Shown here: positions 28,785-43,217 of the stretch, piece by piece | Layout: every line of letters begins with the position of its first letter | Position numbering within the stretch: position 1 is the stretch's first letter | Source: Glandiceps talaboti | Lineage: Eukaryota; Hemichordata; Enteropneusta; Spengelidae | Assembly: GCF_964340395.1 (NCBI RefSeq) | Contig: NC_135562.1 | Coordinates: forward strand, 19,075,626 to 19,139,625 | DNA length: 64,000 nucleotides | Direction: 5' to 3' | Program-made: the position numbers and the translations under genes | The notes under the pieces: model-generated | What the model saw: only the letters and a program-made list of their open reading frames with translations | Told to the model about the DNA's origin: nothing | Databases searched by the model: none

Positions 28785-31700
28785 CATCATCGTCATCGTC
28801 ATCGTCATCGTCATAATCGTAATCATTATCGCAGTCGTCGTCTTTGTTGTAGTCGTAGTTCATGCTATATAAGTATATACATACATGGCCCTCTTACATC
28901 ATACATAATTTAAACTCAGTTAAGGTAAGCATCGACTTACAGGAATTGCAGTTTCTGTAGTCCCGAAAATATTAAATCTCCTAAATAAGATATTGTATTA
29001 TTTACGAGATGTCTGAAAATATAAATGTATATACATGTGATTCGTGTAAATTAAAACTTGAAGTACTCAATTCAAATCTTTATATATTTGTTTATCATAT
29101 AGGTTAGAATGGCTTAAGAACGCCAATTGTAAATGATAATTATAGCTTGTCAACAAAATGCAGACAAGCGATTTTCCTTGCTGTGATAAACCTGATGTGC
29201 TATAGAATGAAATTAAGATAACCCTTCGATATCCATATTTGAAAGTAAAACAAAGTCTACTTACAAGTTAAGCAGATTTATCAGGCCATGAAACATCCTT
29301 GGATACAATCTAGTGATTCCATTGCCGGAAATATCTCTGTAATCATAAAAATAATAAATATGTATGAAAGTAGAAAAATGGAAGCTATATAATGCGAACG
29401 TATCCAGTTTATTGGCAACTTTCTGTCTTCAACATACTAACCACAAATGTAATAATATTTAACCTTAAATCCCTTAACCAAGTTTAATTCACCCCCCCCC
29501 CCCCGTTATGTTTCAGAAGAAATGTTGGCTTTTTTTTAGATTAGTAATCATTTAAAAACAAAATTAAAATTGGCAAAAGTGAGAAATCACAAAAAGTGTC
29601 ATTAGTAGGGCGTTTTGGTACTAACTGTGTTTTACTTACAGATCTCTCATCCAGTAAAACAGGCTGAAAGTCGTATTCCAATTATTTACACTTGTAAAGT
29701 TCATTTCAGTAGATATTCTGTAATAGAGTCAAAGGGAAATAGTGATGATAAACAAATTGAAAGTCATGTCGCAAATACAGCTATTAATATAAATCGGTTG
29801 TTAGTGAGGAAAACGAACTCGAATAGTTGTTATATTTAATTGTAAAAGAAAGAATCTGAAATCTGATTGTTGATATTTCACGTGTTGTATTTTATCTATA
29901 TGAAATTACAACTGAATTGCATTTTGAAAGAATGAAGCGAGCGCCATCTGTGGAAAACACTAAAAAAGGTTATAAATACACTTTTTGGGAGATTTACAAT
30001 ATATGGAATATTCCTGTTATATTCTAATGTTGTAACTAGTTGAAAGAAGGACTTACTTGATTGTGAAAGAAGTCTACTAATATATTAATTTATCTCAGAT
30101 TTAATATTTACTAGGGTGACCTTAGTAAAAGTAATAACTATTAACACGTGTGTGAAATGATAATTGCTGACGATACAGTCTACACGTGTGTTCTGCAGTA
30201 CTTACAAACGTCTTGTGTTTGCAGTCAAATCACCAATTGCTAATACATGTATTCCTTTACATGTCACTTCGTATGCTTTGCATATACAGCCAAGTGGGCA
30301 AATTGTGTCTGGAATAAAACGTAAAGTGCACGTTCACATGATATTTAAACCAGATGTTAACTTGCTAAATTGTTCCAATACGATAAGGGAAAGATGGTTG
30401 TCCTTTACTGCAGGTGCCTTTATACACTACCACAATTACAAGAAATTGCTGGCCACTGAAACATAAAGGGTTTGTAAAAGAAACGGTATCTCGCAATTAA
30501 GGACAGATTTAAAGCATTCAGACAATGTTTGGATGTTACATAAGACTAAAAAGCTTTGATTATGGAAATTACTTTTTCAAATGCAGGGGTACACAACAAC
30601 AGACAAATAAGCACGAACGCACTAACGCTCGCACATATACATACACACACATACATACATACATACATACATACATACATACATACATACATACATACAT
30701 ACACACACATACATACATACATACATACATACATACATACATACATACATACATACATACATACATACATACATAGGGTAAATAATGTTTCTATCTACAT
30801 CAATTGATTGGAAACTACTTACCACAGTACAGTTCATCATAACCATTTCGACATTGATTGATTCCATCACACAAGTTTGGAATTCCTACACACTTATTTT
30901 CACTTGGACAGTGAACTACTCCAGACGGACAGCGAAATGTATCTATAATAGACATGTGGAAAACATACGAAGTGATCGTTCAATCAGTTACAAACTTTTC
31001 AAATAGTTAGTTAAACAATTGAATAGACATGCAATATAGAAAGGAATGCAAAGGAGAAAGGTCCATATTTCATTCTCTATAAAGAGCCAATTAGATCTCA
31101 CCACACAATGTTTTGTTTTCATCCTCTTTTCTAATACAATCTGCAATACCATCACAGAGTCTATGTAATGGAATACAATAACTACCAGGACATCTGTATG
31201 TGGCTATTGGACAAGTAATGTTATCTGTAATAGATTTGGAAAACAATGACGTTGTAAGCTTCCCAGTACAGATATTGAGACGATAATAGTAACTAAGCTG
31301 ATGATCATGATGGTAATTGAAATTGGTTTGCAATATATATGACATGATTGGTGTCTGAATTATAACTTGTGATCTTATTTTAAATCATGATTACTGAACT
31401 TTTCATATATTATTTCCAGACATGTTAAATCACTATAATGACACAAGTACAGTCTGAATTTGGATATAAATTATTATTATTTATTATTATTATTATTATT
31501 ATTTAATTCTTAAAGAACGCACTACACATACGTCTCAGTGCATTGTACACAACAAAGTAAAAAAAAAAACACAAAAAAACAACATAATTAATGTTCATGA
31601 AACAAAGGGAATTAAAATGCAGTCAATACTGATAAAAAAGAGATCGAGGTAAGAACATATCAAAAATAGTCTAAGAGCAAAAAAAAAATTAAAACAGAAA

Positions 31701-34700
31701 TTCATGTCCAATTACGAATGAGGTCGAATATTAAAAGCCTTGGGAAAATATCATGAATGTACCTGTAAAATATGAGTTTAACAGAAATATTGCACAAAAA
31801 GATGCGTCTTCAAATGGCGTTTGAAACAATCAACCGTTTCGGCGGTGCGAATTTCTAGGGGCAAAAGGTTCCACAAAGCAGGAGCGCAGACAGAAAAAGC
31901 TCTTTGGCCATACATTCTATTGAATTTGCCTCTTGGTGGTACTAAGCGTAATGTATTCAATGATCGAAGATCTCTAGCTGGGACATACAACTCGATTAAA
32001 TCTTTCAGATACAATGGTGCGATTCCGTGTACAATTTTATACGTAAGTAACAAGACTTTGAATTTGATCCGTGCATCAATTGGCAGCCAATGTAAATCAA
32101 CTAGGATGGGGGTAATGTGATCAAATTTGCGAGTGCGACTGACAAGGCGAGCGGCTGCATTTTGGATGGATTGAATGCGAGCAAGCTGGTCTTTCGAGAT
32201 ACCATGCAGGAGACTGTTACAGTAGTCTAGCCTAGATGTTACGAATGCATGGATTAATTTTTCTGTTGTTGCCTTATCTAATAATCTGCGAATCTTGCCA
32301 ATTCTAGAAAGCGCGAAAAAGCCATTCCTACATATCTGACTGATATGGTTGGACATAAAACCATCGCTACTTAGAGTAACACCCAAATTCCGAACGGAAA
32401 CAGATGGAGTGATATTGAGGTCACCAACTCGCAGACTGGCTAGTTCTATAGCATTTGATTTCAAACGTGACGAAAATTGGACGACCTCAGTCTTATCATC
32501 ATTCAGTGCTAGCAAATTACATTTCATCCACGAACGAATTTCTTTCACACATGACTCAAGAGATACTACTATGTCACTGGGGGTGTTACATGTTACATAA
32601 ATTTCACTATCATCTGCATACATCATATAATCAAGGTCATGAGCAAGGATTATATCTTCTAAAGGAGCAGTATACAATGTAAAAAGTAACGGGCCCAACA
32701 CTGAACCTTGTGGGACACCGTACTTCATGCGTGAATTCGGAGATGTACAGGAGTTGACTACGACGCGTTGACTACGATTCAATAAATACGATTTAAACCA
32801 AGACAGGGCTGTACCGGTGATACCAAACCGAAATTCAAGTCTATGTAGAAGCACCTCATGGTCAATGGTGTCAAATGCGGCTGATAAATCAAGCATGACG
32901 AGTACAACATCCTTTTTTTCGTTCAAGGCAAGCATGATATCATTGTGTACGCGTACGAGAGCAGTTTCAGTACTGTGATTGGCACGGTATGCACTTTGGC
33001 ATTTTGTAAACAATTTATATTTGCTGAGATAGCCGTTTAATTGCGATGCAACGATTCGTTCAAGGACTTTGGATAGAAATGACAAATTTGAAACAGGTCT
33101 ATAGTTTTTGAAGATGTTCTTGTTCAGATCAGGTTTCTTGATAAGTGGTCGAATGATGGCTGTTTTAAAGTGACTAGGAACTGTGCCGGAAGAAAGCGAC
33201 GTATTGAAGAAATGGGTCAAGAAGGGAGCTAGAGTGTTGATGAATTTTTTGACGTAGTTTGTTGACAGTGGATCGAGGTCGCATGTTTTTAATGGCGATC
33301 GCAAAACTGTTGAAGTGACATCGTCTGGTGAAACGAGACGAAAATGTGTAAACGTGTGGGTTGGTAAGTTGTCATTGGGATCAGTGCAAGGAGTTCCAAG
33401 TCCTTCGCGTAGCTTCAATACCTTATTTTCAAAGTAGTTGATGAATTGAGTTGGGATTTCAACCAAAGGAATGTCACTAGGCAAGGTGTTTGAGTTGGTA
33501 GCTTTAGTATTGGACATCTCTGCAATAATCTTAAACAATTTCTTGCTGTCAGCCTCCTGTATTCGGGTCCGATGGTACGTTTCTTTCAGCTCATCACACT
33601 TACGGAAATATTCATGTCGCTTTGCCGCGAAATTCTGGCGATCGATCTCAAGCTTTGTACGACACCACTTTGTTTCCAACCGCCGCACCTGTTTCCTTAA
33701 CAATAACAGTTCTTCGCAATACCATCGGGCGCGTACTTTGTCGATCACGGTTTTTTCAGTGACAGGAGCAAGATTATCTAAGACTTCTGTGATACCATCA
33801 TGAAAAAACTTAGACAGACATTCGACGTCAGCATTACATGGATAGTCCACAAGCTTTGACGTAACTTTATCTCGCAGATCGTCGACATTGATGGTCTTAA
33901 AATTCCGTCGCAGGATCTTAGTCTTATTGTGCGATGGTCGCTGAACACTTAATCCGAATTGCACCAGATCATGATCAGAGTTCATAAGGTGTCCGATTTT
34001 AACAGAGTGGATAATTTGATCTGATGTCCGTGTGATTAGTAGATCGAGAGTGTGGCCTATTTTATGAGTTGAGCCTTGGACGTGTTGTTGTAAACCCATC
34101 GATTGTAACAACGAAACGAATTTGACTGTATCCGGTGATGATGTGTCGTCAACATGGATGTTGAAATCCCCGGCAATGACAAGATGGCCTGGTGAAGGTA
34201 TAGAAGTTTCAAGAAGAGTTGAGAATTCGGTGATGAAGTCATTGATGGTCGCCTTGTTTTTCGGTGATTTGGGAGGTCGGTAAATAGCAATAATATGTAA
34301 TAACTGACTACCAGATTTAAAGGTAATGTCTATAGCTTCAAAAGATTGAAAGGTGGCAGATCGTGTTTCGATAACCTGTAGGTTTGAGCGTGCGATCACA
34401 GCTATAAATCATAAAAGTGATGAAATTAAAGATGAATTAGTTTGTTGTTAATATATCAAACTAACGTACTTTTAATACAGTACATGCTATGGAAACAAAA
34501 ACATTTCCTATACATTTGCTGTTCCATTATTCAAGAACGACTAAATTTATTTTTAAAAAGGGATTTTAGTGTAGTTTTAATTGTGGTCAATAAATTGTTA
34601 TATTGTTTCAACTCTAGGAAAAAATGTAATGACGAGAACAAGCTTTCACTGGGTAATGGTTGGCGAAATTTCAAGAACTATGATTTCCAAGGAAACTAGT

Positions 34701-37700
34701 CCTAATTCACATTCTACCCTAAAATATGAAAATTATTTACACGCTACAATGTTTACTTTACAAATCATACTCACCGTTACAATTTCTCAAATGTGACATA
34801 TCGCGACAACCTAGAGGATAACCTTGGCCATCAATATCATAAATACAACGCCATTTCTCGTCGACACAGATGTTGTTTTCACACAGAAAGTAGCCCGGGC
34901 GACATTCCACCGCTTCTGTTTGGGAAATTGAAAGTTACAGTTTGAACAAAAATCTCTCCTCATTAAATATAAAGACTAAAATAAAACAAATATCAACAAT
35001 AATGTACCTATGAACTTGCACACACGATTTAACACAGAGTCCAAAAGATACAATTTATAAATAATTAAATCTGTATATATCTATAAGAGTCATTTTATAT
35101 TCATTTAGTGCAGATGTCCTTGTAATATAAATGGGTCTCGATGCCTAGGCATGGAAAACGATCTCACAAGATGTGTGATAATCGACCAGGGGCATGAGGC
35201 AACAATTCTAGTGAAATCCGAAAATGGTTATAATAAAGAACAAGTTATGTATTTTTTTTAATACTATATTTTGTTAGCTTTTGCTTACACATATGCTGGA
35301 TTCTGGTTAATTGCATAAAGCCAAAAATACAATTTGGAAAAAATATAAATAAGCGGCATCATCATAGAAAAACAAGGAAAGCATTTTAATCGCAGAATAA
35401 GTTTATAATATGACAGACTCCACAAAACAAGTATACGAATAGATTCAGTGTGTTTGTAATGCTTGTCTGTTACCAAGATTATGGAACATAATCAAGATGC
35501 AAAGTCGACGCTCATTGCGCTCGCGCTTCAAAACTGCCAACTGACGCGCTGCTGTGCCCGCGCTCAAACGCGTTCCCTGTTTATATTAATAATACAGAAG
35601 GGTACACACACTCGATTGTGCAACACCTTTGGAAACCTTTGTGACACTCGGTGGTCCCTTGAAGGTTAACGGGTAAGCTTGTTCATTTTTTTTATTTCGA
35701 TAAAGCTTCAATTAATGTTTTCACATTCACAAAGGGTATACGAAGTTGCCTCGGAAGAACCTTTGGTGAAAATTTGTACTGAAACTTATTAGAGAGGGGT
35801 TTGTATATAAAAGTTGTTATGAAGCATACTTTCAAAGGTTAATATGAAATACCACTCAGAACCTTGGATAATCGCAATACAACTTCAGCAAAGAATATTC
35901 GCCGTATGCGACAATTAACGTTGTCACATATAAAGTTTTAAATATCAGACAATTCGCGCATTGGAAATTCGAATATGACCTCTCAGACCATGTCTCACAT
36001 AGAGACGACCAATCAGTATGACGGACACAAATATTTTTTACTCCTTTTTTTTTTTTTACATGTTTCATTGTTTTTGGCATACACCCAGTACGTGTATATC
36101 GAAACAGTCGCCACCCGTTGGGGACATCTACCTCCGACCTCCCAGTCAACGTGGTATACATGGTATGAAATTCTGGATGTTTCAACATTCCCTTGAAAAT
36201 GGAAAATATTATGACTGCTGTCAACGCCTTTACAAACAATGACACAGTGGTTTGAACAGTCTGCATATATTTCGATACGGTATTATGTGCGTTGTCGTCG
36301 GCCAAATTGAGGCAGACGACACTTGCGTTGCAACACGGACTTCAGTACTTCTGTCCTGATGCGATGTGTATTAGATGTGAAACAAGGTCAAACTAATGGA
36401 GTGTTGATATTCCGACGATGATGGGTATTCATAAAGTGTCATTATTCTGTCAATTTTAGAATGACTATAAGAATGACTTTGATAAAGATTGGTAGTTTCA
36501 GAAAACATGAAAATGTAATTTTTTCGCCATTATTAAAGATTGTTCAATGTGAATTCATATCAATCAGTGTTGAAGTAAATCATTTTGCATGTTAATTTCA
36601 GAGAAATAATTCCTGGTTTTGTACGTGTACCTGTGTAACTATGTTAGTGAGCAAGTATACTGTATGCATCCCAAATGATATGTGGTTTGAGAATAACCAC
36701 AAACAGTGAAGCCAATATGGGAATGAAGTTACCTGTATCATATAAGTTGGTAGATACTGTACATGTATTATAAAAATAAAATTACAAAATACGTTGTTAC
36801 CCAATGAAAACAATGAAAGAAATTAACTAACCAATAGGAAATACAGCATAAACATATCAAAATGGAGTGATGAAAGAAAAACACTACCAAACAGCACATT
36901 ACATAAACTCATCAAACATAGGACATAGATACACACAAAGTTATGACATATTTTTTTGGACAATGGTGTCACAAGTTGTAAATATTTCTACATTATTTGT
37001 TTAACAGCACCTTTTTTGATAACCATTCTATAGCTTGTTCTGTATTTGTGGAGATGTCATACCACAAATTTCACAACCACATGTATTCTTAATTTAGCAG
37101 CCAGCGAGGCAAAGCCAGGATTTAATTATCTCAAAATATAAAAACGGGTTTTTTTTCCCATAAGTTGCCAGGCTTCTGCATGAGTGGGATAAACACTATA
37201 TTTTTTAAGTTTTATATGTGCAACAACTAAGTAATAGTTGAAGGGTCTTATTGTACATGTAATAAAATAAACAGTTAAATCATATTGATTGTTTGGTCTC
37301 TTCAGAAATACCCCCCCTTCAGTGCCCTTGAAATCAACACATGCTCATTCATGGCATGAACAAACGGGAAAATTCAAATTAGTTGCCATAGAAAAACTTG
37401 TTTTTATTTACCACTTCAAATTAATAAATGAACAAAAAAGGACTGCAAAACAATGTGTGGTATTAGTTTGATCCAAGCAGTATCATTAAGAAATAAATAA
37501 TATCATTTGCTATTAACTTTTTGCTGGTCAATTTTAGGAATAATTTGAATTCTGCAAACTGCATTAAACACATTAACATAATATATATTTAAAGTGTAAC
37601 TGAATCTACGACAGTCTCAATCTTTGTTACGACTATTTCTGATGGTAAGATACTTCTCCTTAGTCCTGGATTGTATCTAACGAACACCCATTATTATATT

Positions 37701-37880
37701 AGCATAGGCATTTCAGATATACTTATCTCTTACAGACTTACAAATAAATTAATAATCTAATCAATGATCATGAATCTGTAGTAGCTAATTAATAAAGGAT
37801 AATGACATGTGACAACATTTTTATAAACATTATAGTGAAGTAAATATGAATGTGTGTGTATATATATATAAATTTATATA

Positions 37881-37952
<72 letters not shown>

Positions 37953-39999
37953 TCAAAATGACAAAGGCGTATATTCATTTGCATGGTTCGTATGGTCTTA
38001 GGAATATTCTACAAATTAATTGTTTTGTTAGGAGTTTAATTGTCACCAATGATGTACAAACTAAGTAAGTAAATAAAATATTTCATGACTTACTGCAGGT
38101 TTCACCTTCATCAGGAATAGTTGTTGCATCGCAAAATGCACAGTCAGGTACACCATCACAAAGTAATGACCTTGGTAGACAAGAACTATCAGGACACTTA
38201 TATCCATGACAGACTCCTGAAAAGAATGTGTGGCTACAGTGTATGGCATGTATTGGTATTAAGACAATCCGTTATTCCGTTTTGGTTCTTAACAATCATT
38301 CTATAAAGAGTTATAATTCAATGCAAACGTCTATATCATAGAGGGAATAATTATTTTCCACGAACTTTGACCTACCTATGCACTCCTTTTCATCCGTACC
38401 ATCAATACAGTCCATAACTCTATCACAACGTTGATTGATTCTAATACACTGTCCATTTTGACAAGTAAATTTTCCATCTTCTAAACTACATATTGGTTTA
38501 CCTTAAAAACAGTATCGTTAGGTAAATACACTATGTTTTCGAATGAGTTATAAGTTGACGATTGTTCAAGTTTATATCTAATACGTCAGTGAGATAGTAT
38601 AGAATGTTGTGACAAATTCTTTGAAATGTATTTTTTGGGAAATAACAGCCTTCCTGAGATTCATTTTGTTATGATATCATTATAAAAACCTATGACACAG
38701 AAATGTCCAAACTAATACACAGCTTAAGAGATCAGAGAGTTCCTATATAAAACGGAAGATGGCCTAAATGTAGAAATACCCTCTAAAGTAATGCAGTTAC
38801 AAATGAGTGAGAACAAGTCAGGGATCACCGTAAACATGTTCCAACAGAGGTTAAAATTATATCAAGGTTTAGTTATTCTAGAATCCAATATGGCCGCCGA
38901 ATACCGTTTTACATTATAACAACGGTGAAGACTGTTGCTTTCCTTCAAAAGAAGACGATGAACCCAAACATTTAATACTTCTAATGCACAAGCTGCAAGG
39001 AAATACCTTTCACATTTTAATCAACAAGTCCCTGAAACAGATTCCACCTTCAAGAGAATACATACCACACTGGTGTTCATCTGACAAATCAGCACAATCC
39101 GGTCGATAATCACAATATTTGGAAACTGATATACAGGAACCATCTTCACATCTAAATCCATTACAAGTAACGTTGTTGTCACCTTGAATAAGACAATAAA
39201 GTAATTTGATATCTGACTTTGTGAAATGTGAATAATCCAGCAAATCATATCACATGTTGTAACGATGATGTTCAAACCAGCTTTGAAAACCAAATGGACA
39301 TAAAATATTAGCTTTGTATTATGTAGTAAGAACTACTTATTAAGATATACAAATAATCACGCCAAACTTGCCAGAACATGAAATCCAATAACTAGTACAT
39401 ATTATTAAATACTAGGAGGGTCTCTGGTTAGAAACGTTCACAAAGGTTACATACATTTCAGAATATCATTTGGCAAGGAATAAGAATAGAAGGGCGTGTT
39501 TTCTGTACAACGTCTTTGTTCACATACCACAGAATTCCTCGTCACTTCCATCTAGGCAATCTGAAGAACCATCGCAGGTATATGGCCAATGTAAACAGTC
39601 ACCACTCCAACATTCAAACATTGTGTTTGGGCAAACTAATGCAAAGAATAACAATTCTGACATAGATAAAATAATAATTCATACATTGAGCTTTGTTAGT
39701 TATTTTCCATGCATCGACAAACAAATTCTACAAACAACAATGGTAGCAATGCTTAATATTTAAATCAAAATTTATGTGCTATTACTTGTTTCACTTTGTC
39801 AAAATTCATTGTTCACTCTTAATATTATATATGTAAAGAATGATATCATAGTTATCTATAGACACTCAAGAAAAGACGCACACATATACATTACACAAAC
39901 ACAAACACAAACACAAACACAAACACAAACAGACAAAAACGGAGAGAGAAACACATATATACATGTGCAAAAATATGATCCTCTCTCTCTCAACTGACT

Positions 40000-40074
<75 letters not shown>

Positions 40075-43000
40075 TGATAATAATGGTTTATTAATCTCAG
40101 CCAAAAAGGCCAAATTACACCGAGTTGCAAAAAAAACATATACAATTGAATCCAATTTAAAAAGGAATCTCTACAAGGTAAAACCACAATCAGCATACAA
40201 TTTACACAGAACCTAAAACACAAATACAGAATTACACATAACCAATTTAAAAAAAGTATCTCTCACAAGGTAAAACCACAACAGAATAAAATTGACACAG
40301 AACTCCAAAACACAATTTACAGAAATACACAAAACAAGAGAACGCAAGGAAAAGCATGAAGGAAACACTTTACCTATTGCGAAACAAATTTACACAGTAC
40401 ACTATCGGGCTACATTCTTTTTGTGCGAAATGAAAAATTCACACGGTTACGATTTCTGGTTGCATAGTTATGAGCGTTTTGTGCGAAATGAAAAATTCAC
40501 ACGGTTATGATTTCTGGTTGCATAGTTATGATTACTTGGAGTTGGGATGTGATAGTTGAGTTTGTGGTTGGACTGAATTACATCCTTAGCAAATTTTTGA
40601 CAGATTTTTTTCCGCCTAGATTCAAGTGAATCGAGATTCAACAAGGACAGTGATTCATTGTAACTGTAAAAAGGATATATTATCCGCAAGGCCCGTTTCT
40701 GAATGCGCTCACTTTGCGACTTTAACTTTTCTGTTAGACCCCCCTGCCACACTACACACGAGTATTCAAGAGTTGACGACTAAGGATACATAAATGAGCT
40801 TGAGGTCTTCTACGCTAGCACCGAACCGACATAATATTCGTAGAATATGTAATCTCATGGAAGCTTTGGTAACAATTTCATTAACGTGGTTTTCCCACTT
40901 TAACTGATTATTAATAATCAGTTAACGACTTTTTTGTCAATGTAGGTGCAAACCTTGCCCATAGAAATGACAATTCAACGGCATCTTTAAAAGACTTTAA
41001 AGCATATATGAAGACTCCAAACCAACATTCATTTTTTTCTCCACCCGGTAACGGCGAATAGTGTCAAAGAAGTTATAACTTCCCTTGATATTGGTAAGGC
41101 CACAGGGCATGACAATATACAAGTGAGACTGGTTAAATATGCAGTAGACGAAACTTTGAAACCAATAAGTATATTATGAATTTATCATTTTTTAAAGGGA
41201 AAGTTCCCAGATGATTTAAAAAAATAGCCATACGTATATACAAAAGGGCCATACCTATATACAAAAGGGCCATACCTATATACAAAAGGGCCATACCTAT
41301 ATACAAAAAGTGGGGAATACTGAAAACGTGGGGAACTATAGGCCGGTATCAATATTACCAGTGTTGAGCAAAGTTTTTGAAAAGATTTTCAACAAGCAAA
41401 TTCTAAATTTCCTGGATAACTTCAATATACTTTATGATCATCAATACGGCTTTAGAAAACAGTACAGTGCGAAACTTTCATTAATTCATATTCCTCAATA
41501 CCTACTTGAAGAAATTGATAAATGGAATCCAACTCTAGGTCTATTTATATATTTTGATAGGATAAGTCATAATATCTTGCTTGCGAAATTATAATACTAT
41601 GGAAATAGAGGTTTGCCACTACAATAAATGCAAAACTATCTTACATCTAGAGGACAGCTTGATGACATCAATGGTGTTAAGTCACAGATAAGGAAACTAG
41701 TTTGTGGTGTCCTACAAGGCTCAATATTAGGCCCAACATTATTTTTAATCTACATAAACGATATCCCGTCATCATCAAATGTTTTTGATATTAGATTGTA
41801 CGCATACGATTCTAATTTATTCAATACCGGTAGAAATAGAACCAGTGTGATTGATCTAAATAAAGTGAATGATGATTTCCAAAATGTAGTCGACTGGTGT
41901 GATGCCAACAGACTGGCTATCAATACAACAAAGACAAATTTTTACAGAAATGACAAGTAACAAGGAAAAATATAGAGTGTACTGGATCACTTCTTTTGAA
42001 GGACAATGTCATAAGTAGAGCTGATAGTGTGACTTTCGTTGGTGTGGTTTTGGGCAGTAATCTTTCCTGGAAGCAACATATTGCAGAGGTGCGGACAAAA
42101 ATTAGTAGATTAACAGGTGTGTTTCTAAAAGTTATGTCATACGGTGCCACAATATACTCTTGTTCTCTTATAAACGCCTTTGTACTTCGTCATATTAAAT
42201 CAATCAGAATCAGAATTACTTTATTCATCTCACCAGGGGAAATTACATACTGTGTGGAGGTATGGGGCAACACCTATCCAACATATTTAAATGACATTCT
42301 TCTGATTCAAACGAAGTTGGTTCGCATCATGACCTTTAACTGCTGGACAGCACATACTCCACCACTCTTTAGAAAACTTGGTATTTTAGACATATACAAA
42401 GAACATAAAGTACAACTTGCAGTTTTTCTACACGACACCTTGCATTGTAGACTACCGAGAACATTTCATAACTTTTTCACATCCATCACTCATAATTATG
42501 GTACACGCTAAAGTAACAGGAAAGATTTAGCAATACCAAGAATCAAACACAAAGCAGGCCAATTCAGAGTAAAATACGCTGCCACTAAGGTCTGGAATAG
42601 CATTCCCGACTCAATCAGGAATACAACATGTTGAAGCCACTTTAAACAGCTGCACATAGATCATCTTCAGTTCAGCGAATAATAAATCTTATTATCTATA
42701 TGTTTCTGCATCTCAACTTTCATCACTCTGTGTCACACTTATTCTTGTCTTTTTCAGCTTTTAATGAATGCGTTTCCAACATTGTTTTGATTACACATGT
42801 AGAGTTCAGTGTTAGACATTTTGTGAACTTCTTGAGAGAAGGCTTATACATATTGGACCCAAGTAATGAAAAAAATCCATTGTAGATTTATTTTCAGAAA
42901 ATATTTATCAGAGATATTTGCCGAATTTTGTTAGACACTTAAATAAGCGGGAACGGACTTGACTAGTTGCCATACAACTAATTTCCATTTTCCCCGTTTT

Positions 43001-43134
43001 CCCATATTATTGAAATAAGTATGAATTTACTTATGTATTTGTATTTTATTATAATGCCTTTTGAATCTGGGAAATAAAGCATTATTATTATTATAATGAA
43101 GAAATTATCAATTATTATTTCACACACACAAATA

Positions 43135-43217
<83 letters not shown>

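Larger units (their letters stand above)
34916..38093. other. Intron between LDLa 4 and LDLa 5
   Basis: Mostly AT-rich. A GC-rich island at about 35500-35580 and the minus-strand open frame 35856-36305 are the only notable features besides an AT array (37858-37940). Confidence 0.6.

Noticed and set aside
31821-33803. Plus-strand open frames over the LINE
   Set aside because: Antisense shadows of the LINE EN-RT frame.
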